From Gemmatimonadota bacterium (lineage in GTDB: Bacteria > Gemmatimonadota > Gemmatimonadetes > Gemmatimonadales > Gemmatimonadaceae), in NCBI GenBank assembly GCA_021324775.1, contig JAJPIM010000041.1, positions 110,158 to 174,157 on the forward strand: a stretch of 64,000 nucleotides of DNA. Direction: 5' to 3'. Under the pieces are notes generated by a model, which was not told the origin of the DNA, searched no databases, and worked only from the letters and a program-made list of their open reading frames with translations. This document shows, in pieces, positions 45,013 through 54,859 of the stretch (its first letter is position 1; every line of letters begins with the position of its first letter). A program made the translations under genes and the position numbers.

Positions 45013-48000
45013 ATGTGGATAGTCCGTCTTGCGCTCCGGCGCCCCTACACGTTCGTCGTGGGGGCGCTTCTGGTCATCATCTTCGGGATCCTGGCGATCA
45101 TCCGGACCCCGGCTGACGTCTTTCCGGAGATCAACAGCCCGGTCATCAACGTCGTGTGGGTCTATCCGGGGATGAGCCCGCGCGACATGGAGCAACGGAT
45201 CGTCGCGCCCTCGGAGCGATTCGCCACGACCGTGGTCAACTCCATCGAGCACATCGAGTCCAACTCGCTGTTCGGCGTCGGCGTGATCAAGATCTACTTC
45301 CACCCTGGCGTGGACATCGGGGCCGCCAACGCCCAGGTCGTGGCGTTCTGCCAGACCGCGCTCCGCGCATTCCCGCCTGGGACGACGCCACCGCTGATCA
45401 TCCAGTTCAACGCCACCAACGTGCCGATCCTGCAGCTCGGGATCGGGAGCAAGACCCTGTCGGAGCAGGAGATCAACGACTACGCATCGAATTTTCTGCG
45501 CGTCGAGCTGGCGACCGTGCAGGGATCGCAGTGGCCGGGTCTCTACGGCGGCAAGGTCCGGCAGATCATGGTGGACCTCGACCCCAGCGCGCTGGTGGCC
45601 AAGGGGATCAGTCCGAGCGATGTGAGTCTCGCCATCAACGCGCAGAATCTCACGCTGCCCTCCGGCACCGTGAAGATGGGGGAGCGCGAATACCAGGTGC
45701 GGCTGAACAACACGCCGGACGTGGTGGATGAGCTGAACAACCTGCCGATTCGCCAGGTGGATGGGGCGATGGTCTACGTCCGGGACGTCGCCCACGTGCA
45801 TGACGGCTTCGCGGTCCAGACCAACGTCGTTCGGGAGAACGGCTCGCGTGGCGCGCTGCAGAGCATCCTCAAGGCGGTCGGCAACTCGACGCTGGACGTG
45901 GTGCGACGCGTGCACGACGAGCTACCGAAGGTCGCGGCGGGGCTCCCCAGGGCCCTGGAGATCCGCTACGTGATCGATCAGTCGATCTTCGTACGCGCCG
46001 CGCTTCAGGGTGTGCTGCGGGAGGCATCGATCGCGGCGTGCCTCACGGCGCTCATGATCCTGCTCTTCCTGGGCAGCTGGCGGAGCACCCTCATCGTCGC
46101 GACGTCGATCCCGCTCTCGATCCTGTGCTCGATCATCACACTGGCCGCCCTCGGCGAGACCCTCAACGTGATGACGATGGGCGGGCTCGCGCTGGCGGTC
46201 GGCATCCTCGTCGATGACGCGACGGTCGAAATCGAGAACATCCATCGCAATCTCGGGCAGAAGAAGGAGCTGACCCAGGCGATCCTCGACGGCGCCTCGC
46301 AGATCGCCGTGCCGGCGTTCGTTTCGACGCTGGCGATCTGCATCGTCTTCGTGCCGGTGTTCTTCCTCGGCGGCATTGTCGGCTCGCTATTCGCGCCGCT
46401 GGCGATGGCGGTGATCTTCGCGATGCTGGCGTCCTACCTCCTGTCGCGCACCATCGTGCCCACGATGGTGCAGTTCCTCCTGAAGCAGGAGGCATCGATG
46501 TACGCGGCCGGGGGGGCGGAAGGCCACGCGACCGGGGGGACGGGCATTGTCTGGCGTATCTACAATGCGTTCAACGAGCGGTTCGAGACGATGCGAGACC
46601 GGTATCACGGGGCCCTCGAAGTCGCGCTCCGGCATCGCCGGCTGGTGGCGCTCGCGGCGGTCGTGTTCTGCGCGGGATCGGCGCTGCTGCTGCCGTTCAT
46701 CGGGCGTGACTTTTTCCCGCGCGTCGATGCGGGGGAGATCCGGCTGCACGTCCGGGCGCCGGCCGGGACGCGGATCGAAGAGACCGAACAGTTCGTCGCG
46801 TCGGTGGACCGGCTGGTGCGCGTGGTCATCCCGCCCAACGAGCTGGGCGACATCCTCGACAACATCGGCCTCCCCAACAGCCAGATCAACCTGTCGACGA
46901 GCGACACGCCGACCATCAGCGCGGCGGACGCCGAGGTGCTGATCTCGCTCGTACCGAGCCACCGCGTCGCGACGTGGGACTACATCAAGACCCTGCGCCG
47001 GCGCCTGCGAACCGATTTCCCGCAGGGGACATTCTCGTTCGGGTCGGCCGACATCGTGAGCCAGATCCTGAACTTCGGGATTCCCGCGCCGATCGACGTC
47101 CAGGTGGTGGGTCGCGACCCCGGCAACTACGCGATCGCCCAGCGGCTCACCAGCGAGCTGCGGGGCGTCGCGGGCGCGGTGGATGTCCGGCTGCAGCAAG
47201 TCGTGGCGGCGCCGGAACTCAGCTTCGACGTCAACCGGACCCGCGCGGCACTGCTGGGCCTCACGCAACAGACCGTCGCGACCAGTGTGCTCACGTCGCT
47301 TTCCTCGACCGTGCAGGCGGCGCCGAACTTCTGGCTGAGCCCCAAGAACGGCATCGTGTACAACCTGGTGGTGCAGACCCCGCCGGTCCGGGTGACATCA
47401 CTCGATGAGGTCAACGCGACGTCGGTGGGGTCACCGACCGCGCAGGTGACCGGCGACGCGATCGATGCATCGCGCGACGTCCCGCTCGCGTCTGCGCCGC
47501 CGCCCGAAGTGCTCGGCAACGTCGCCTCCATGCGGCGGAGCACGATCCCGCTCGAAGTGACCCACTACAACGTGCAGCCGGTGTATGACATCTTCGCGGC
47601 CGCCCAGGACCGCGACCTGGGTGGCGTCGCGGCCGATATCGACCGCATTCTGGACAACGCGCGACGCAACCTCCCTCGGGGAACCCGGATCGTCATGCGG
47701 GGACAAGTATTGAGCATGCGGAACTCGTTCACGGACCTGGGCGCCGGGCTCACCTTCGCGATTCTTCTCGTTTATCTCCTGATGGTCGTGAATTTCCAGT
47801 CATGGTCGGATCCGTTCATCATCGTCATGGCGCTTCCGGGCGCTCTCGGGGGCATCCTGTGGGCGCTGTTCGCGACCCACACGACATTCAGCGTGCCGTC
47901 GCTCATGGGCGCGATCATGGCCATGGGCGTTGCGACCGCGAACAGCATCCTGCTCGTCACCTTCGCCAACGACCGGCGAGCGGCCGGCAGGACACCCGTG

Positions 48001-48282
48001 GAAGCCGCCGCGGACGCCGGCTTCACGCGGCTCCGGCCGGTCGTCATGACGGCGCTGGCCATGATCATCGGGATGCTGCCGATGGCGCTCGGGCTGGGCG
48101 AGGGCGGTGAGCAGAACGCGCCGCTGGGGCGTGCGGTCATCGGCGGACTCATGATTGCGACCGTATTCACGTTGTTCGTGGTGCCGGTCGTCTACAGCGT
48201 CGTGCGCGGCAGAGCGGAGCGGCGAACGGGAACGCTGCGCGCGGTGCCGGCCCCCGGGCCTGGTGGGGAGGCACGGCCATGA
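45013..48282 (+). CDS. RND efflux pump, inner-membrane transporter
   Basis: 1089 residues. The AcrB-like architecture: an N-terminal helix (RRPYTFVVGALLVIIFG), porter domain with GMSPRDMEQRIVAPSE, a membrane block with the acidic proton-relay pair in LALAVGILVDDATVEIENIH, a second porter domain, and the last membrane block (GVATANSILLVTFANDRRAA). It pumps substrates from periplasm or inner leaflet outwards. The adaptor gene follows with a 4-bp overlap. No outer-membrane channel gene is near. Substrate unknown. Confidence 0.9.
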   Translation: MWIVRLALRRPYTFVVGALLVIIFGILAIIRTPADVFPEINSPVINVVWVYPGMSPRDMEQRIVAPSERFATTVVNSIEHIESNSLFGVGVIKIYFHPGVDIGAANAQVVAFCQTALRAFPPGTTPPLIIQFNATNVPILQLGIGSKTLSEQEINDYASNFLRVELATVQGSQWPGLYGGKVRQIMVDLDPSALVAKGISPSDVSLAINAQNLTLPSGTVKMGEREYQVRLNNTPDVVDELNNLPIRQVDGAMVYVRDVAHVHDGFAVQTNVVRENGSRGALQSILKAVGNSTLDVVRRVHDELPKVAAGLPRALEIRYVIDQSIFVRAALQGVLREASIAACLTALMILLFLGSWRSTLIVATSIPLSILCSIITLAALGETLNVMTMGGLALAVGILVDDATVEIENIHRNLGQKKELTQAILDGASQIAVPAFVSTLAICIVFVPVFFLGGIVGSLFAPLAMAVIFAMLASYLLSRTIVPTMVQFLLKQEASMYAAGGAEGHATGGTGIVWRIYNAFNERFETMRDRYHGALEVALRHRRLVALAAVVFCAGSALLLPFIGRDFFPRVDAGEIRLHVRAPAGTRIEETEQFVASVDRLVRVVIPPNELGDILDNIGLPNSQINLSTSDTPTISAADAEVLISLVPSHRVATWDYIKTLRRRLRTDFPQGTFSFGSADIVSQILNFGIPAPIDVQVVGRDPGNYAIAQRLTSELRGVAGAVDVRLQQVVAAPELSFDVNRTRAALLGLTQQTVATSVLTSLSSTVQAAPNFWLSPKNGIVYNLVVQTPPVRVTSLDEVNATSVGSPTAQVTGDAIDASRDVPLASAPPPEVLGNVASMRRSTIPLEVTHYNVQPVYDIFAAAQDRDLGGVAADIDRILDNARRNLPRGTRIVMRGQVLSMRNSFTDLGAGLTFAILLVYLLMVVNFQSWSDPFIIVMALPGALGGILWALFATHTTFSVPSLMGAIMAMGVATANSILLVTFANDRRAAGRTPVEAAADAGFTRLRPVVMTALAMIIGMLPMALGLGEGGEQNAPLGRAVIGGLMIATVFTLFVVPVVYSVVRGRAERRTGTLRAVPAPGPGGEARP

Positions 48283-49427
48283 AGCTCGCCGGCGGGGTCA
48301 TCGCCACGGTGTTCATCGTGCTGATCGTCGCGGGCATCATCCCCCGGGTACGCGACGCGCGCGAACTCAGGGCGGAGACGGCGTCCGTCCACGGCACGAT
48401 CGAAGTGACCGTCGTCCCGGCGAAGCGCGCCGGGGCGACGTCGGATCTCGTGCTCCCCGGATCGATCGAGTCGCTGCACGAATCTCCGATCTATGCCCGG
48501 ACCGCCGGGTACGTGGAACGGTGGACCACCGACATCGGGGCGCGCGTCTCGGCGGGCCAACTGCTGGCACAGATCCAGTCGCCCGAGATCGATCAGCAGT
48601 CGGAGCAGGCGAAAGCCGACCTGGGGCAGCTCCGGGCGAATCTCAATCTCGCGAAGCGGACCGCCGACCGGTGGGTCCTGCTGGCTCGAGACTCCGTCGT
48701 GACTCCGCAGGAAGTGGACGAGAAGCAGGCCGCGTACGACGCCGCGGTGGCCAACCTCGCGTCCGGCGAAGCGAACTACAAACGCCTCGAACAACTGCAG
48801 AGCTTCGAACGCGTCACGGCACCGTTCGCGGGCGTCGTCACATCGCGGAGCGTGGACGTCGGGAACCTGGTGAGCGCAGGCGCGACCCTGGGCGGCACCG
48901 GTAGCGCGACCGGCCGGCCGCTGTTCACGGTCGCAGGGACGGATACGGTCCGCGTCTACGTCAACGTGCCGCAGAGCGCGATCAACCTGGTGCAGCACGG
49001 CGCGTCGGCGGATATCCTCGTACGGGAACTCCCCGGCAGTGCGTTCCGCGGGATCGTCGCCAGGAATGCGCGCGCGCTCGACGCGGCGTCGAGGACATTG
49101 CTGACCGAGGTACAGATCCCCAACCCCAAGGGGGTGCTGCTGCCAGGCATGTACGTGGAAGTGCGATTCGCGGTGACCGACAGCAGCCCGCCGCTGATCA
49201 TACCCGCCAACACACTTGTGATCCGCACGGACGGTCCGCAGGTGGCGATCGTCCGGCCGAACAACACCGTCCACTACCAGAAGATCGAGCTGGGACGGGA
49301 CTACGGCGACCGGGTCGAGGTGGTGACTGGGCTGGACAGCGACGCGAAGCTCGTCGTGAATCCGACCGACGACATCCGCGAAGGCGTCGAGGTGCGGGTC
49401 CTACCACCCGTTTCGGACCCGAACTGA
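48279..49427 (+). CDS. RND efflux pump, periplasmic adaptor (HlyD/AcrA type)
   Basis: 382 residues. An N-terminal membrane anchor (GGVIATVFIVLIVAGIIP), biotinyl-lipoyl halves (PGSIESLHESPIYARTAGYV, RVTAPFAGVVTSRSVDVGNL), a coiled-coil hairpin (EIDQQSEQAKADLGQLRANL) and the beta-barrel (VYVNVPQSAINLV). It bridges the pump to an outer-membrane factor. Overlaps the transporter gene by 4 bp. Confidence 0.9.
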   Translation: MKLAGGVIATVFIVLIVAGIIPRVRDARELRAETASVHGTIEVTVVPAKRAGATSDLVLPGSIESLHESPIYARTAGYVERWTTDIGARVSAGQLLAQIQSPEIDQQSEQAKADLGQLRANLNLAKRTADRWVLLARDSVVTPQEVDEKQAAYDAAVANLASGEANYKRLEQLQSFERVTAPFAGVVTSRSVDVGNLVSAGATLGGTGSATGRPLFTVAGTDTVRVYVNVPQSAINLVQHGASADILVRELPGSAFRGIVARNARALDAASRTLLTEVQIPNPKGVLLPGMYVEVRFAVTDSSPPLIIPANTLVIRTDGPQVAIVRPNNTVHYQKIELGRDYGDRVEVVTGLDSDAKLVVNPTDDIREGVEVRVLPPVSDPN

Positions 49428-49626
49428 TCCGTCGCGCACGTTGTTTGGGAGAAGCCGACACGTGTGAACTTTCTAACATACTTCTTCGTGATGTGAACCC
49501 GTAACCACGCTGGCGTAGCTGCGTCAGCAGATGGGCGCGGACTTCACCGAACGAACTTTGCCGGCGGTTGGATCAACGGCGTGCCCAGTCTGAAGAGGCC
49601 GAGGTATTCGGCCGAGGGCAGCCCGG

Positions 49627-50304
49627 ATGGCGAGTCGTTTTCATTGTCGTTCGCTCGTGATGGCCGGAGTAGCGGTTGCCGTGGCGGCATGCGGCGATCC
49701 ATCGGCGTCGGTCGGTCCGCACGCGCTGCCGCAGTTGCCGGCGGCGACCCATCACGTGGTCAGCCGTCTCGTTGACTGTGAGGTCACCGTCGAGAGCGAC
49801 TTCGCTCGCCCGATCGGTGCGGACGCGTGGATGGCACCGACATTCGAATGCTCCCCGTCGCCGGACACCAGCATCGGTGGAAAGGGCGCGGATCGAATTG
49901 TGTTCGCATCCGACACCATCCTCGAGCGCTTCGCCGATATCGGATTCACCTACGACACGCCGACCTGGTCGGTGGTGCTCGGTACAGGCACCATGAACGT
50001 GGATATCAGCATCGTCAATCACATCGCAACGCCGATCGGGACGAGCGATGGCGTGAATCCGGCAGCGAACGGCACGCGCGTGTTCATCATATCCGGACCG
50101 ACGGTCCTCGGTGGTGGCCTCGGCACGATCACGATAAGCAATGCCACCGGCACGGGCACGTTCACGACGACAAACCAGATGTATTTCCAGTACTCCGGCA
50201 TCATCCAGCCAGGCGCGGCCAGCGCCTCAGTGAAGTGGAGCTTCCTGATCGTAACGGCGACCAAGTTCAACTTTCAGGTCGGCGTGGACGCCATCACGCC
50301 CTAG
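49627..50304 (+). CDS. Lipoprotein, paralogue A
   Basis: 225 residues. Leader with VAVAVAACGDPSAS, a lipobox. The C-terminal ~110 residues match paralogue B at 50755: PIGTSDGVNPAANGTRVFII, ATGTGTFTTTNQMYFQY and GIIQPGAASASVKW, ending VGVDAITP. A secreted domain of unknown function. A gap of 450 bp to the next gene. Confidence 0.65.
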   Translation: MASRFHCRSLVMAGVAVAVAACGDPSASVGPHALPQLPAATHHVVSRLVDCEVTVESDFARPIGADAWMAPTFECSPSPDTSIGGKGADRIVFASDTILERFADIGFTYDTPTWSVVLGTGTMNVDISIVNHIATPIGTSDGVNPAANGTRVFIISGPTVLGGGLGTITISNATGTGTFTTTNQMYFQYSGIIQPGAASASVKWSFLIVTATKFNFQVGVDAITP

Positions 50305-50754
50305 GGCAGCCCGCCGCGCGCGACGAAAACGCCGCGCGGCCAGCGCCACCCAGCTGCTCCATCCAGGATTCGCCGGAGCGCCCCGCACCTCACCGGCGCG
50401 CACCAATCGGCGCCTGCAGTGCGCTCGCTGTGCTCGTGACTGCGATCACTGTCTGAGATTTCTATTATCCGCCGGTGGTGAGAACGGATTCACGCGACAG
50501 CCGCCGCCACCGTGTGGCGCGCACCGGCTGCGGGTCTCCGCGCGAGTCTGAGAGAGTGCTAACCGGCGTGCCGGCGGGCGACGGCGTGCCTCGTTTTTGT
50601 GCAGTTCCCTGAGGTGCGCTGCCGCGTCGGTGATGTGTACGCCCGTCGTGGACACGCCGGTCGCGATCCGGCAGCACGGTGGGCGGCACGGTGAACCGCG
50701 CGGGTGAGCAGCACGGTCACCTCATCTCGCACGCCAGCTACGGGGGAGAGCATC
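50305..50754. other. Intergenic, nothing recognised
   Basis: 450 bp between the two paralogous lipoprotein genes. Open frames on the minus strand lack starts, ribosome sites and family character. No repeat of the flanking genes was seen. Confidence 0.4.
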
Positions 50755-51462
50755 ATGATCATCAACCGGCTGCACCTCATCCTACTGCTCTCGACGGTCA
50801 CAGTGAGTGCCGGGTGCGCTGATTCGTCGGCCGGCCCGGTGGCGCACTCGCTGCGGGCCTCCCCGGGTGGCGTCAATGCGCAACTCACATGCGACGTCCA
50901 GATCACGCCGCGAACGGTCACCACCGCGGCGGCGGACCCGGGCGTCTCGGCTGGCAGCAACGGGTCGATCGTATGCCGGTCCAGCGCCCGCGCGGCGACT
51001 GGCGCATCGACGGGCGCAGCGGCAAGCACGGCGGGTGGCAAACGCACTGTCACCGCGGCGGATTCGATCCTCGAAAATCAGGGAACGGACGTCTCGATCG
51101 AATTCGACTCCGTGCAGGTCGTTGACAATGTCATGACGCTGGTGCGCACGCTGACTGCGTGGACGTCGGTGACCAACATGCTGGGGGAGCCCATCGGCAC
51201 GAGTGACGGACAGACGCCGGCCGCGAACGGCACCCGGGTGTTCTTCATCTCGGGTCCCAGCACGTTGTCGGGGGTCGGCGTCGTCACGGTCGGCAACGCG
51301 ACCGGGTCCGGTACGTTCACGGCGGCCGATCAACAGTATTTCGAATACGACGGGATCATCGCGCCTGGCGCATCCAGTGGCACCATCGGATGGCAGTTCG
51401 ACTCCGCGCTCGAAGTGAACTCGTTCACGTTCGGCATTGGCGTGGACGCGATCGTGCCTTGA
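50755..51462 (+). CDS. Lipoprotein, paralogue B
   Basis: 235 residues from ATG 50755, with GGGAGAG 4 bp upstream. Leader LILLLSTVTVSAGCADSSAG with a lipobox Cys. The domain matches paralogue A: PIGTSDGQTPAANGTRVFFI, ATGSGTFTAADQQYFEY and GIIAPGASSGTIGW, ending IGVDAIVP. The middle is Ala/Ser-rich. The two probably arose by duplication. Confidence 0.65.
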   Translation: MIINRLHLILLLSTVTVSAGCADSSAGPVAHSLRASPGGVNAQLTCDVQITPRTVTTAAADPGVSAGSNGSIVCRSSARAATGASTGAAASTAGGKRTVTAADSILENQGTDVSIEFDSVQVVDNVMTLVRTLTAWTSVTNMLGEPIGTSDGQTPAANGTRVFFISGPSTLSGVGVVTVGNATGSGTFTAADQQYFEYDGIIAPGASSGTIGWQFDSALEVNSFTFGIGVDAIVP

Positions 51463-51587
51463 CCGGGCAGTCCCGGGCGGACATCCGCACCCCCGCACGG
51501 CACCTCGCACACGGCACCGGGAAGGCGGTGCCAACGCCGCATTGGACGGGGCGAATCCCATTGACATCGCCCGTTCTGAAGGCAAGA

Positions 51588-51986
51588 GTGGACACTCCTT
51601 GCTCGCCGCGCCGGCCGCAGCCCGGCCCCGGAGTCGTCCACCGCCAGCCGAACACGCCCCTGCCGACTTTCGATTCGTCAAGCCAGAGCGCGCCGCCCAG
51701 CGGGGGGCCGCACCGGCGCCCTGACGGCCGCGCGAGGCTCGAACACATCCTGCGGGAAAACGCGGGTGCCGTGACCCCCGCCGTGGGGAAGCTCTCGGAC
51801 GCCGTCTCGGTGCTCGTGCAGTACCTCAAGCAGCGCGGCGACCCGCCGGAGCGCGTCGTCATCGAGGTGAAGCAGGTCGTACGGGCGGCGTATCGTGACG
51901 CTCAGTTTCCGCTCGATCCCGACACCCGCCGGCTCGTCGACAACGTCATCACCTGGGCGATCGAGGCGTATTACGGTGTGAAGTGA
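51588..51986 (+). CDS. Small conserved hypothetical protein
   Basis: About 132 residues from GTG 51588; TTG 51561 and others upstream are possible. The first half is Pro/Ser-rich. The conserved end is RLEHILRENAGAVTPAVGKL, SDAVSVLVQYLKQRGDPPER and VVIEVKQVVRAAYRD, a helical domain. It is likely a regulatory or adaptor protein. Start uncertain. Confidence 0.55.
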   Translation: MDTPCSPRRPQPGPGVVHRQPNTPLPTFDSSSQSAPPSGGPHRRPDGRARLEHILRENAGAVTPAVGKLSDAVSVLVQYLKQRGDPPERVVIEVKQVVRAAYRDAQFPLDPDTRRLVDNVITWAIEAYYGVK

Positions 51987-52022
51987 CGCGCGCGCCGGCG
52001 CGCAGGCGAGCGATATTCCGGC

Positions 52023-53357
52023 ATGCCTGACGAGCCGGCCGCCTCACGGCCTGTCGGACCGCTCCGCGCCGCCAACGCCTCGGGAGGCGTGCTGCGCGCG
52101 CTCCGGTCGCGCAACTTCCGCCTGTACTTCGGCGGCCAGAGTCTCTCACTCGTCGGGACCTGGATCACCCGGATCGCCACGAGCTGGCTGGTCTACCGCC
52201 TCACCGGATCGCTGCTCCTTCTGGGCATCGTCGGGTTCTTCAGCCAGATCCCCACGCTCCTGCTCGCGCCGTTTGCGGGCGTCCTCGTCGATCGGTGGGA
52301 CCGGCACCGCATGCTGGTGATCACGCAGACGCTGTCGATGCTGCAGTCGGCGGCGCTGGCGTGGCTCACATTCGCTGGTGTCATCTCGGTGACGGACATC
52401 CTCGTCCTGCAATTCGCGCAGGGTGTCATCAATGCGTTCGACACGCCGGCCAGGCAGGCGTTCGTGGTACAGATGGTCACGGAGCCGGCGGATCTCGCCA
52501 ATGCCATCGCTCTCAACTCGACAATGGTCAATGGCAGCCGCATCCTCGGCCCCACCATCAGCGGGCTGATCATCGCCGCGGCCGGCGAGGGATGGTGCTT
52601 CACGATCGATGCCATCTCATATCTCGCGGTCATCGGGTCGCTGCTGGCGATGCGCGATTGGCGTCCCTCGGGCGACCACAGTGGCGCCAGCATGATCGAT
52701 GAGCTCAAGGCCGGGTTCGCGTACGTGTCCGGCTTCCAGCCTGTTCGCACGGCGCTCCTGCTGCTCGCACTGCTCAGCATCATGGGCATGCCCTACACAG
52801 TCCTGATGCCGGCCGTGGCGTCGCGGGTCCTCCACGGCGGCGCCCACACGCTGGGCTTTCTCATGACCTCGTCCGGCCTGGGTGCCGTATCGGGCGCATT
52901 GTACCTGGCTTCGCGCCGGTCGGTCGTCGGCCTCGGACGCGTCATTCCGATCGCCTGCGCCCTCTTCGGTGTCGGGCTGGTGGCGTTCTCCTTCTCGCAT
53001 GCCCTCTGGCTATCGCTCTCCATCCTGCCGGTCGTGGGCGGGGGATTCATGATCAGCCTCGCGTCCACCAACACCATCATCCAGACGGTTGTCGACGATC
53101 GGCTCCGCGGCCGCGTGATGGCGTTCTTCGCCATGGCGTTCCTCGGGACGGCGCCCATCGGAAGCCTCCTGAGCGGCGTGATCGCCGACCGGATCGGCGC
53201 GCCGGGTACGATCCGCCTGGGCGGTCTGGCGTGCATTGCGGGTGCGATCTGGTTCGCGGCGCAGCTCCCGGCCATCGGGCGGCTCGTCCGGCCGATCTAC
53301 ATCGAGCGCGGCATTCTGACGGCGACTCCCACGGACGCGGCTGTGAAGTCGTCGTGA
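52023..53357 (+). CDS. MFS transporter, MFS_3 (EntS-like) family
   Basis: 444 residues with about twelve membrane segments. FRLYFGGQSLSLVGTWITRI is the typical start of the EntS/MFS_3 group. The cytoplasmic loop after helix 2 reads PFAGVLVDRWDRHRMLV, and a later loop holds DRLRGRVMAFFAMAF. Exports small molecules, and in EntS the siderophore enterobactin. Substrate here unknown. 36 bp after the small conserved gene. Confidence 0.85.
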   Translation: MPDEPAASRPVGPLRAANASGGVLRALRSRNFRLYFGGQSLSLVGTWITRIATSWLVYRLTGSLLLLGIVGFFSQIPTLLLAPFAGVLVDRWDRHRMLVITQTLSMLQSAALAWLTFAGVISVTDILVLQFAQGVINAFDTPARQAFVVQMVTEPADLANAIALNSTMVNGSRILGPTISGLIIAAAGEGWCFTIDAISYLAVIGSLLAMRDWRPSGDHSGASMIDELKAGFAYVSGFQPVRTALLLLALLSIMGMPYTVLMPAVASRVLHGGAHTLGFLMTSSGLGAVSGALYLASRRSVVGLGRVIPIACALFGVGLVAFSFSHALWLSLSILPVVGGGFMISLASTNTIIQTVVDDRLRGRVMAFFAMAFLGTAPIGSLLSGVIADRIGAPGTIRLGGLACIAGAIWFAAQLPAIGRLVRPIYIERGILTATPTDAAVKSS

Positions 53358-53467
53358 CCTCTCACCGTAGGAGGCCATCGGCGATCACGACCCGGGAGTT
53401 GCGCCCCGCTGGCCACTTCGAGAGTTGGCGCCCTTGTACGCACCCGAGCCGCCGGTAGCTTCCGCGC

Positions 53468-54454
53468 GTGCCGCACAAAGAACCCTCTCAGCCACGCCCC
53501 GCGCCGGCGGTGGCGACATCCGCATCGAGGCGCGACGAACGTCCCGTGACCCGCCGCTCCATTCGCATCATCGGTGTGCCGCTCGACCTCGGCGCCGCCC
53601 GCCGCGGCGTCGACATGGGTCCGTCGGCGCTCCGGATCGCCCAGTTGGCAGAGCGACTGCGGAGACTGGGTCATCAGGTGGAAGACCGCGGGAATCTGAT
53701 CGTGTCCCAGCGCGAGCACTTGGCGGACCGCGCGGAGGAGACCCTCGTCGCGATGGCCGAAGTCTGCCGCGTGCTGGCGGCGGAGACGGCGGCCGCAGTG
53801 CGCGACGGCGTCACGCCGCTCGTGCTCGGCGGCGACCACTCGCTGGCCATGGGGTCGGTCGCTGGCGTTGCGACGGCGCTTGCCGAGCGCGGCGAGCGCG
53901 TGGGGTTGATCTGGCTCGACGCGCACGGGGACATCAATACGCCGGAAACGAGTACCAGCGGAAACCTGCACGGCATGCCGGTCGCGCACCTGCTGGGGCT
54001 TGGCGACCGCCGCCTCTCGACGATCGCCACACCACATCCCGCGCTGCGCCCGGAGCAGTGCGTCATGGTGGGGCTCCGCGATCTCGATCCGCCCGAGCGC
54101 AAGCACATACGCGAGCTGGGCATCACGGCGTTCACGATGCGCGAGATCGACGAGCGGGGGCTTCGGGCCGTGATGTCGGACGCCATCGCCATCGCTTCGG
54201 CCGGAACCGGCGGCATCCATCTGTCGTGCGACCCGGACTGGGTCGATCCGTCCGACGCCCCGGGCGTGGGGACCCCTGTGCGCGGTGGGGCGACGTTTCG
54301 CGAGGCGCACCTCGCGCTCGAGATGGCCGCGGATTCCGGCCGGTTGCTGGCGATGGACCTGGTGGAGATCAATCCGGTACTCGACCAGCGCAACAGCACA
54401 GCCGAGCTGGCCGTCGATCTGATCGTGAGCGCATTCGGCGCTCGCATACTTTAG
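53468..54454 (+). CDS. rocF: Arginase
   Basis: 328 residues from GTG 53468; a GTG at 53546 (VTRRSIRIIGVPL) would remove 26 low-complexity residues. The Mn cluster is clear: GGDHSLAMGSV, WLDAHGDINTPETSTSGN and HLSCDPDWVDPSDAPGVGTP. The last is SCDPDWVDP where most arginases have SFDVDxxDP; both metal-ligand Asp positions are kept. It splits arginine to ornithine and urea. The neighbours do not show a pathway. Ends 52 bp before a hairpin. Confidence 0.85.
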   Translation: MPHKEPSQPRPAPAVATSASRRDERPVTRRSIRIIGVPLDLGAARRGVDMGPSALRIAQLAERLRRLGHQVEDRGNLIVSQREHLADRAEETLVAMAEVCRVLAAETAAAVRDGVTPLVLGGDHSLAMGSVAGVATALAERGERVGLIWLDAHGDINTPETSTSGNLHGMPVAHLLGLGDRRLSTIATPHPALRPEQCVMVGLRDLDPPERKHIRELGITAFTMREIDERGLRAVMSDAIAIASAGTGGIHLSCDPDWVDPSDAPGVGTPVRGGATFREAHLALEMAADSGRLLAMDLVEINPVLDQRNSTAELAVDLIVSAFGARIL

Positions 54455-54505
54455 CCAGGCGGCAGACCGGGGCCCGGCGCATCCGGTCGCGCGGCCAGGC
54501 CATCA

Positions 54506-54527
54506 AGCCGGCGCTTTGCCGCCGGCT
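54506..54527. terminator. Hairpin between convergent genes
   Basis: AGCCGGCG (54506-54513) pairs with CGCCGGCT (54520-54527), a 6-nt loop. It lies between the ends of arginase and the small gene at 54579, so it can serve both directions. No T-run on either side. Confidence 0.45.
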
Positions 54528-54578
54528 AGAGAGTAGAAGAACAGAAAGTAGAAAGGAGAGAGCCGACAGACTGGGGCG

Positions 54579-54764
54579 TCAGGACGAGGCCGACTCGGGG
54601 TCCTCGACGGCTTTGTGCACAGTGATCGTGAGGTCGGGATGGCGCGACCGGCCGACCTTGACCGCGTCACGGACCGCGGCGATTGCACGGCGGGCGAAGT
54701 CGTGCGCCTGCTCGTCCTCTCCCTCGACGCCGACGGTCAGCAACAACTGAATCGATTTGCGCAT
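54579..54764 (-). CDS. Small conserved hypothetical protein
   Basis: 61 residues (MRKSIQLLLTVGVEGEDEQA), ending ITVHKAVEDPESASS. An alpha/beta ferredoxin-like shape is possible. No family recognised. It is divergent from dapE, 95 bp apart. Confidence 0.6.
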   Translation of the reverse strand: MRKSIQLLLTVGVEGEDEQAHDFARRAIAAVRDAVKVGRSRHPDLTITVHKAVEDPESASS

Positions 54765-54859
54765 TGTTCACAAACTAACGGTGCGGCGCCTGGGGCGAGA
54801 GACGGCCGATCCACCGGGCCGGATTTTCCCCGTGGCGCGAGGCGACTAATATTGCGCCA

